In this document: positions 43,312 to 48,551 of the stretch, piece by piece
How the letters are laid out: each line of letters starts with the position of its first letter
How positions within the stretch are numbered: position 1 is the first letter of the stretch
NCBI RefSeq assembly: GCF_023015625.1
Contig: NZ_JALKAH010000009.1
Span: 1-48,551 of the forward strand
Direction: 5' to 3'
Source: Yoonia sp. F2084L
Lineage (GTDB): Bacteria; Pseudomonadota; Alphaproteobacteria; Rhodobacterales; Rhodobacteraceae
DNA length: 48,551 bases
Position numbers and translations under genes: made by a program
Notes under the pieces: generated by a model
What the model was told of the DNA's origin: nothing
Databases searched by the model: none
Seen by the model: only the letters and a program-made list of their open reading frames with translations

Positions 43312-43704
43312 GCAGCGCTCGCCGCTAACGGCAGAGAAGGCGGATGCAGTGCATCCGTCTTCTCGCATGCTTCAACGTAAGCGGTCGTTCATGCAGAACG
43401 CAGCATCGGTTTAAGTGGGCTCTTTCCGGCCATTCACCGCAATGCGTTTGAATGTCGGCTTCACGAATTTCGGATGATTCATCCACCATGCCGCAATGAG
43501 AAAGCCCGGTACGTCTTCCCTGTTCGCTCAGACCAATTCGCTGATGCCATACCAAAATTCCCTGCTAGGCCGTTTAGGGAAATCGTGCCTAAGCCACTGT
43601 TTTCGTAGTGGCAATCCGTGCGAAAAACTCGAATATCAACAAAATTGGGAGTTTTTCCCTGTATTTTCCCTGTTAACAGGGAATTTTAGCGCAGACTGGC
43701 TAGC
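43312..43704. repeat. Palindrome-rich non-coding block (TTCCCTG/CAGGGAA)
   Basis: No convincing gene. The perfect 18-bp palindrome TTCCCTGTTAACAGGGAA lies at 43666-43683, and further TTCCCTG units occur near 43516, 43552 and 43655, with an AGGGAAA in the opposite sense near 43576. The start of the block has an 8-bp step GGATGCAGTGCATCC (43341-43355), itself a perfect arm-inverted repeat. Several short frames run through but lack ribosome-binding sites. The function is unknown; iterated protein-binding sites or the remains of a mobile element are possible. Confidence 0.6.
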
Positions 43705-44103
43705 TTGAGACTGCGTACACAGCCAGCGTTTCTTCTTGCAGATACACGGTTGAAATTGCAGCTCGACGCCGAAAAGATAACGCTCTTGATGCGAAGTGCA
43801 CTTGTTGAGGATGCTACAAACGCGAGTGAGCGCTTGGGTGCCTTATTTGCAGATATCAATGTTCACGAGGACAATGATGTCTGGATCACCTTTGACGAAG
43901 ACCTTTGGCCGGAGCACAAAGAGCCAGTGTCGGCACTGGCAGTTGCCGCTCTTCTTGGTATCAGTGTTGAGCAGGAAATATGCCTTCGGGAGTTGCCTTT
44001 CGCTTGGCCAGGATTGGGCGAGCACACATCCAGCACTGTTGAGTACACGGAAATGATGCTCAAAGCCTATGACAGCCAGCGGGCTGATAAATCTGTCGAA
44101 TAA
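43705..44103 (+). CDS. Hypothetical protein, 132 aa or shorter
   Basis: An open frame encodes an acidic protein with LDAEKITLLMRSALVEDATNASERLGALF, DVWITFDEDLWPEHKEPVS and a segment with ISVEQEICLRELPFAWPG. Start codons are doubtful: TTG at 43705 or ATG at 43789, neither with a clear ribosome-binding site. The frame ends just before a good terminator hairpin, which supports a transcribed gene. No domain is recognised. The palindrome block immediately upstream may contain its control region. Confidence 0.5.
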   Translation: MRLRTQPAFLLADTRLKLQLDAEKITLLMRSALVEDATNASERLGALFADINVHEDNDVWITFDEDLWPEHKEPVSALAVAALLGISVEQEICLRELPFAWPGLGEHTSSTVEYTEMMLKAYDSQRADKSVE

Positions 44104-44121
44104 CCAACGACAAGAAAACTG

Positions 44122-44150
44122 AAGGCTGTGGGGAGTGTCTCCACAGCCTT
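44122..44150 (+). terminator. Strong hairpin terminator
   Basis: AAGGCTGTGG (44122-44131) and CCACAGCCTT (44141-44150) form a perfect 10-bp stem with a 9-nt loop. A T-containing stretch (TGTCTT) follows. It terminates the gene ending at 44103. Confidence 0.75.
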
Positions 44151-44474
44151 TGTCTTGAAACAACAGTTCTTCGTCAAACCCGACCAGTTTTTACCACGGG
44201 ATTGCCGTGTGTGCGCTGCGAATGTCTGCAAAGCGGGCTGCAATCTCAGCGTTGTGTCTCATAGCTGTAGCCGGACAAGGAATATCGCGAAAGCTGCCGT
44301 TCACATATCGGTAGAAAAGCCCGCAAGCTGTGAACTCGCTCAACAACTGTTTTGCGTTTGCGGCGAATGCCCGATCTGACGGGCCGCACTGCAGCATGGC
44401 TGCCGGTACGTCCGACAGCGTGTTTCGGAAGGGTCAACTTTAGCGATTTTGCCTGCTCATTTCCCGTTATTGTT
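44151..44474. other. 324-bp spacer with one doubtful short frame
   Basis: A minus-strand frame at 44191-44397 (68 codons) lacks a clear ribosome-binding site and family resemblance. It may be a fragment of a decayed gene. Nothing else is supported. Confidence 0.4.
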
Positions 44475-46028
44475 CTACAACAACCATTCGATTGGTAAGA
44501 TTCCAACAACGGCGTATGCAATTTGTTGGAACCATGATGCGTCGGGCTCTTCTTGGTAGATGATTACTTCGCCATTTGCACGGTCCTCCTGCCAGATCAT
44601 TTTTCCTTCCGGAGTGAGTTTTGGCTGATAGCTGACCGCTGATATCTGATCGTCGAAGCTTACGGCTACGCGCGAAGCCATGGTTGGACTATCAATCAGG
44701 AAGCCCATTTCGCAGTTTAGGATCGCCGAACGTGGATCGAAATTGAATGACCCAATGAATAGACGTTCACCATCGATTGCGAAGGTTTTCGCGTGCAGGC
44801 TGGCACCCGACAGACCAAGTGGCAAGAGCTGCAAGTCGTCCGATTGTTGGTCTCCACGCAGCTTCATTTCGAAAAGCTCTACACCGCCTTCCAGAAGTTC
44901 GCGGCGGTACCGGCTGTAGCCTGCATGAACCAGAAAGACGTCCGTCGTGTTGAGCGCATTGGTCAAGATCCGGACGCGCTTGCCGTCCGCGACCAAAGTG
45001 TTGAAGAAATCTGTTCCTGCCTGACCGGGTACAAAGTAGGCGGACGCGAGATCAAGGGTTTCTTGGACGCCTCCCAAGATTTCGCTCAGGCGTGTAATCA
45101 TAAGTTGATCACCCGTCGCCACACCTTCACCCTTGATTGGGTCATCTGCGATAACCTGAACGTCTGTCCATTCCAATGCGACATCACCAGCCATGAAGCG
45201 TTCAGTACCGCTCGTCGTACTTTCGACGATCTGCCGTGCTTCGGGTGTGCCACTGATCGAGCTGACCCGATCCGTGAATGCATCGGCGTCTCCTGCGCCA
45301 TTGACGATTTGGCCAATGTCAAAGACAGAATTGCTGTTCCAATAATCGTCAAAGATTGCTGCGGTTTCTCCCACGACGCTGCCAGTCGCGATGGCATCCA
45401 TGTCGAGATAAAAGACATCCTCGCCAACCTGAAAATACTCATCACCAATGTTTCTGCCGCCAATGATTGCGACTGCACCATCAGCAATAAGCGATTTGTT
45501 ATGCATGCGACGGTTCATTCGGAAAAAATCGAAGGCATAACCAAGCATCTTCGGGTTGCGCACAGTCGATGGATTAAACAGCCGAACTTCAAAACCCTGC
45601 TGGGCATGTAAGGCGGCCAAATAGTCATCCATTCCCGGAACACCATTGTCATCGGCAAGCAGGCGGACACGCACCCCGCGCTCCGCCGCGCGGCGTAACG
45701 CATCAAGCAATAAGATGCCCGAGATATCATCGTGCCAGATGTAATATTGCAGATCGAGAGACACCTCCGCGGCGTCGATCAAAGCCAAGCGGCTACCGAG
45801 AGCGTCATCCCCAGATGCAAGCGGAAGAACTCCGGACTGTCCTTCTGGATGCGCGGTCATGCTGCTTGCCATCAGCGCACCCATTCTGGTGTCAGTAGTC
45901 GCCGAAATCGCGGTACTGCGAACCCGGTCAGAAATATCTGGCAAAGGAAAAATAAAGCGTAGCGCAACAACTGCTACAATGCAGCAGGCTGATATCCAGA
46001 AGACCGCTTTGATAAGTTTTCGTACCAT
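44475..46028 (-). CDS. Phospholipase D family protein (cardiolipin synthase-like)
   Basis: This 517-aa protein has one N-terminal membrane helix (VFWISACCIVAVVALRFIF) and two HKD motifs: His176-Lys178-Asp183 in MHNKSLIADG and His412-Lys414-Asp419 in LHAKTFAIDG. Each is followed by the usual Gly-Ser/Asn segment (IIGGRNIGDEYF, FIGSFNFDPRS). Such enzymes transfer phosphatidyl groups, and cardiolipin-synthase-like or other phospholipid roles are possible; the substrate is not determined. AGGAG lies 10 nt before the ATG at 46028. The C-terminus ends in a short hydrophobic segment (IAYAVVGILPIEWLL). Confidence 0.92.
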   Translation of the reverse strand: MVRKLIKAVFWISACCIVAVVALRFIFPLPDISDRVRSTAISATTDTRMGALMASSMTAHPEGQSGVLPLASGDDALGSRLALIDAAEVSLDLQYYIWHDDISGILLLDALRRAAERGVRVRLLADDNGVPGMDDYLAALHAQQGFEVRLFNPSTVRNPKMLGYAFDFFRMNRRMHNKSLIADGAVAIIGGRNIGDEYFQVGEDVFYLDMDAIATGSVVGETAAIFDDYWNSNSVFDIGQIVNGAGDADAFTDRVSSISGTPEARQIVESTTSGTERFMAGDVALEWTDVQVIADDPIKGEGVATGDQLMITRLSEILGGVQETLDLASAYFVPGQAGTDFFNTLVADGKRVRILTNALNTTDVFLVHAGYSRYRRELLEGGVELFEMKLRGDQQSDDLQLLPLGLSGASLHAKTFAIDGERLFIGSFNFDPRSAILNCEMGFLIDSPTMASRVAVSFDDQISAVSYQPKLTPEGKMIWQEDRANGEVIIYQEEPDASWFQQIAYAVVGILPIEWLL

Positions 46029-46114
46029 GCGCTTAAGTCTCCTAGGCTTGGTTTAGACGTGTTGACGTTGATAATAGAGACGACTCGCCTTCCCTAATTC
46101 TTTGGAGAGCCCGT

Positions 46115-46609
46115 CTAGGTCAACGCTTCAGGTTCCGTTCGCAACGCAAGTGCAACAAACGTTAGAGAGACACCGCTTGAAAGAACGCGAAGCCAGTTCC
46201 ACTTTTGCCAATCAATGGAATAAGCATCCCAAAGATCACTCAGCATTTCCTGATCAGGTGAAATCACCAACCCATCTAGGACATTGTTAAGAGGGACGTT
46301 GAGCGTCAGTGTGACACCCAACATGACGATCCAACCCAGTAGTCCGAGGAAAAGCCAATTGCGTTGCATGGCAGATTTCCAATGCAAGGTTGCGGCGATC
46401 AAGATCGCAATTGGTGTGCCCATCAATGCGACGAAGAACAAAGACTGTTTGTTGGCGCGACCAATGTCTTGATTGGCTGTGATCGCGGCATAGGATTCGG
46501 TCAGATCCAAGCCTGGCATGATCGACACCGACATCGTGAAATAGAAGCCGAACAGCGCTCCTGTGCCAAGAATCGCGGCGATCAGAGTCGCCAGTTTCAA
46601 GCTTTTCAT
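46115..46609 (-). CDS. DUF1772 membrane protein (anthrone oxygenase-like)
   Basis: This 164-aa protein has four hydrophobic segments (TLIAAILGTGALFGFYF, SLFFVALMGTPIAILIA, WLFLGLLGWIVMLGVTL and the C-terminal VSLTFVALAL) and the family spacing around PLNNVLDGL. DUF1772 proteins resemble fungal anthrone oxygenases, but bacterial roles are mostly unknown. The ATG at 46609 is preferred over an in-frame start nine codons upstream. It lies 10 bp after the MarR gene stop, so the two form one minus-strand transcript. Confidence 0.8.
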   Translation of the reverse strand: MKSLKLATLIAAILGTGALFGFYFTMSVSIMPGLDLTESYAAITANQDIGRANKQSLFFVALMGTPIAILIAATLHWKSAMQRNWLFLGLLGWIVMLGVTLTLNVPLNNVLDGLVISPDQEMLSDLWDAYSIDWQKWNWLRVLSSGVSLTFVALALRTEPEALT

Positions 46610-46619
46610 TGTCGTTACC

Positions 46620-47066
46620 TCAAGTTGAGGCAACACCTGCGACTTTCTGCAAAAGAGCCATGACGGTTGACCGGTCTTTATTATCCAAATCTCTCAAAAC
46701 ATCATCGTTTACGTCTTTGACGATAGCCGGAAGTTCACCTGCCTTGGCGCGACCTTGGTCCGTTAGAAAAACCAAAAAGGAACGACGACTATTGGGGTCA
46801 GGGCGACGTTCAGCAAGGCCCGCTTCGACCAGTGCGTCGACGTTGCGACTGGTAAAGTATTCAGGAAAATTAAGCCTTTGCCCAATTTCACGCTGATTGA
46901 TGCCGTCCTGTTGGCCGAGCATCATCAAATTGGCGAAGATCTTGATATCTACACCAATTTTCTCAAGCTCAACCTTCATCTTACCATCAAGCGTCCGCGC
47001 GATCGTTTGGATCAGATAACCGAAGCTCTCTTCTCGCCGATGATCTTTCAGTTCGATTTGTGTCAT
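46620..47066 (-). CDS. MarR-family transcriptional regulator
   Basis: This 148-aa winged-helix protein has an N-terminal dimer helix (FGYLIQTIARTLDGKM), the HTH with MLGQQDGINQREIGQRLNFPEYFTSRNVDALVEAGL and a wing DPNSRRSFLVFLTDQGRAKA. A start ATG at 47066 is used because it gives the family N-terminus; a longer frame upstream crosses the divergent promoter. The gene is divergent from the EF-hand gene, with the perfect inverted repeat at 47134-47160 between them, and probably represses both directions. The effector is unknown. Confidence 0.88.
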   Translation of the reverse strand: MTQIELKDHRREESFGYLIQTIARTLDGKMKVELEKIGVDIKIFANLMMLGQQDGINQREIGQRLNFPEYFTSRNVDALVEAGLAERRPDPNSRRSFLVFLTDQGRAKAGELPAIVKDVNDDVLRDLDNKDRSTVMALLQKVAGVAST

Positions 47067-47133
47067 CAGGAAACATCCCCTGATCATCGGCATAGCTCCA
47101 ATGCTTGCAGTAAACAAGTGTTGCGTTTGTTTT

Positions 47134-47160
47134 TTGCATTTACAAGCCTTACAAATGCAA
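47134..47160. promoter_or_regulatory. Probable MarR operator in the divergent promoter
   Basis: TTGCATTT (47134-47141) and AAATGCAA (47153-47160) are exact complements with an 11-bp spacer. GCATATGC nearby (47166-47173) repeats part of the half-site. The site lies 68 bp from the MarR gene start and 60 bp from the EF-hand gene start. Confidence 0.65.
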
Positions 47161-47219
47161 GTATCGCATATGCAAGTCAAGACTCTGAAATCAAATGCCA
47201 CTTCATAGGGAGCTTCAAA

Positions 47220-47720
47220 ATGCGTTCAGCAACCCAAACCATCATCAGTTCAATGCTTGTCACGGGTCTCTTAGCGGCACCTCTTTTTGCTCAGGAAAAG
47301 AGCGAAGGTCGTCTTATCGCCGAGGCTGCCTTTGCAAACCTTGCCGGGTCAGAGCGTGGCTGGATCGACCAAGGCGGTTTCACCAATTTTGGTGGCGATG
47401 CGTTTGCGGTCATGGACTATGACGAAGATCTAAAGCTGTCTCTCAGCGAGTTCCTTGTCTTCGACACAGGTATGCGTGCGGTTGCCGAAGAAGCGGATCG
47501 CTTGGACAACCATGACACTGCCATGCGGATTGTATTCGCCTTCTGGGATCGCGATGGTGACGGGTTTGTCTCCAAATCCGAACACACCCGCTCGCTCAGT
47601 TATGATTTTCAGCGTGCCGACATCAACGATGATGCCCGCCTTGATCTCGAAGAGTTCACAACTGGTTTCACGCTGATGGTGGCATTGCGTGCCGCGATCA
47701 ATCCGGCACCAGTCGATTAA
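47220..47720 (+). CDS. Exported EF-hand calcium-binding protein
   Basis: This 166-aa protein has a signal peptide (MLVTGLLAAPLFAQ, cleavage near residue 24) and three EF-hand loops: Asp66-Glu77 (DYDEDLKLSLSE), Asp110-Glu121 (DRDGDGFVSKSE) and Asp134-Glu145 (DINDDARLDLEE). The first two have all calcium-liganding positions and the third is also good. The protein is therefore a periplasmic or surface calcium sensor or buffer. GGGAG precedes the ATG at 47220. The next gene, a NOX-like membrane protein, begins 27 bp downstream in the same direction. Confidence 0.9.
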   Translation: MRSATQTIISSMLVTGLLAAPLFAQEKSEGRLIAEAAFANLAGSERGWIDQGGFTNFGGDAFAVMDYDEDLKLSLSEFLVFDTGMRAVAEEADRLDNHDTAMRIVFAFWDRDGDGFVSKSEHTRSLSYDFQRADINDDARLDLEEFTTGFTLMVALRAAINPAPVD

Positions 47721-47747
47721 GCCAGCCACAACAGGGAGGGGTCAGCT

Positions 47748-48431
47748 ATGCTTCAGAAAAAGGGCATCTTTGCCATTGTCGGACTGGTTCTGGTCTTTGC
47801 AGTGGTTCATCTTGCATTTCCACCGGAACAACATGATCCGCGCACAACCGGCACTGTAATGCTTGGTGGCATCGCGTTTCTGCTTATGACGAGTTCAATC
47901 TTTCTGTCGACCCGGCTTGAGGTGTTTGAAGACTGGTTTGGCGGTCTAGACCGGATGTATCAGGTTCACCGCGTCGCAGGCGTCTTCGCCGCTCTGACAG
48001 CCCTTGTTCATTTCTTCGGTGTTCCCAAGGAATTGCCAGAAGGGGTGGACCCTGTAGTGTATGCGATTTTCCCGTCTGGCCCATTGGGTATGCTGGGTCT
48101 GATTTTTCTCGTGATCGGGCTGTTCATCGCCTTGAACCGGAAAATTCGGTATTCTCGCTGGCGTCCCACACACAAGGTCATGGGCCTCGTCTACTTCCTG
48201 ATCATTGGTCATTTCATGACCGCACCGAGGATATTCTTCGAACGATTCAGCGCATCGGGGATCATCCTGATTATCGCTGCTGTTGTTGGTGTCGTTGCGC
48301 TGTTCTATTCCGTCTTTGGGATGAACAAGCGCACAGCGCTACCGTTTGAGATTGAAGCGGTCAACGCACTAGAACGCGCGACAGAGGTTGTGTTGAAACC
48401 AGTCGATAAGATGCTCGATTTCAAACCCTGA
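47748..48431 (+). pseudogene. Ferric reductase/NOX-like membrane protein, truncated by IS3 element
   Basis: The frame encodes a membrane domain of the ferric reductase type with six hydrophobic segments and two heme-binding histidine pairs: His74/His88 (YQVHRVAGVFAALTALVHFF, 13 residues between) and His142/His155 (RPTHKVMGLVYFLIIGHFM, 12 between). In complete family members an FAD- and NAD(P)H-binding domain follows, starting with a KPGQF-type motif. Here the frame ends LDFKP and the next codon TGA is the first triplet of an IS3-family end. The C-terminal half is therefore missing, and the gene is probably inactive or a membrane fragment only. Full-length relatives are about twice this length. 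Confidence 0.85.
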
Positions 48432-48551
48432 ACCGCGCCGGGTTTGCCGGAGGCTGATTTGTCTTAGTTACGCGGCCATGTCTGATCTTTCCAGAGCCGC
48501 GTAGAAGTTTGCCTCGGCTTCTGCAGGCGGGATATTCCCGATGGGTTCCAG
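48429..48551 (-). mobile_element. Left end of an IS3-family insertion sequence (partial)
   Basis: A terminus-like TGAACCGCGCCGGG begins at 48429, at the point where the ferric-reductase frame breaks. The minus-strand frame at 48468-48551 encodes an IS3 OrfB C-terminus. The other end and any target duplication lie beyond the window, so the exact boundary is inferred from the broken frame. Confidence 0.75.
48468..48551 (-). CDS. IS3-family transposase OrfB, C-terminal fragment
   Basis: The minus-strand frame enters from the right edge as LEPIGNIPPAEAEANFYAAL and ends in a TAA at 48468-48470. The pattern (PIGxIPPAEAEANFYAAL) is the usual C-terminus of IS3-family DDE transposases. Only 27 residues are visible; the catalytic part and OrfA lie outside. 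Confidence 0.8.
   Translation of the reverse strand: MEPIGNIPPAEAEANFYAALERSDMAA

Noticed and set aside
44191..44397. 68-codon minus-strand frame in the spacer before the phospholipase D gene
   Set aside because: No ribosome-binding site and no recognisable family; reported only as part of the spacer.

Overview
The window looks like a chromosomal segment of a marine alphaproteobacterium of the Rhodobacterales (Roseobacter group). This rests on gene content and on protein sequences typical of that group: the XRE regulator/sdhE pair, the LdtR/PetP-like MarR regulator, two DUF1194 proteins, soxBDAG, dnaG followed by rpoD, and nrdR followed by ribD. No rRNA, CRISPR array or prophage is visible. 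Species cannot be assigned from the sequence alone.

Layout. Positions 1-2360 are insertion-sequence territory. The edge of one IS1182/IS5-like element is cut by the window start. A small unknown gene follows, then a complete 1552-bp IS1182-type element (809-2360) with perfect 18-bp inverted repeats, a 4-bp target duplication (TCCG), and a transposase broken by one in-frame TGA. From 2382 to about 42286 the sequence is mostly compact core genome: an M42 peptidase; ybjN; two tandem small exported proteins; proC-csaA-hydroxyacid dehydrogenase; a leishmanolysin-like protease beside copper-related exported proteins; an aminotransferase; XRE-sdhE; an LdtR-like regulator; a DUF1194 pair; gloA; tRNA-Glu; recJ-glpX-hom; a TetR regulator with its probable operator; three Tad pseudopilin/VWA genes; sarcosine oxidase soxBDAG; dnaG; rpoD; hlyU-like; yjbQ; nrdR; ribD; capsule genes kpsC/kpsS; and ribE-two unknown genes-ribBA-ribH.

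From 42287 to the right edge the sequence changes character. The nusB gene that usually follows ribH is absent. Instead there is a gene-poor, lower-GC stretch holding unknown genes and a palindrome-rich block around TTCCCTG/CAGGGAA. It is followed by a phospholipase-D-family gene, a DUF1772 gene, a MarR regulator, a divergent exported EF-hand protein, and a ferric-reductase/NOX-like membrane protein. The last reading frame stops exactly where an IS3-family element begins (about 48429), so it has probably lost its FAD/NAD(P)H half.

How genes work together. ribD, ribE, ribBA and ribH cover most of riboflavin synthesis. The GTP cyclohydrolase II half of RibBA lacks the usual zinc cysteines, so GTP cyclohydrolase II must come from elsewhere. 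soxBDAG forms one heterotetrameric sarcosine oxidase. The three Tad genes overlap by 4 bp each and form one unit. The MarR/EF-hand/ferric-reductase genes share a divergent control region with a perfect 8-bp inverted repeat. The most unusual local signals are an mRNA hairpin that buries the ribosome-binding site of a small exported protein (33254-33278), the coupled unknown genes inside the riboflavin operon, repeated CGAATCA motifs before rpoD, and the EF-hand/NOX-like pair.
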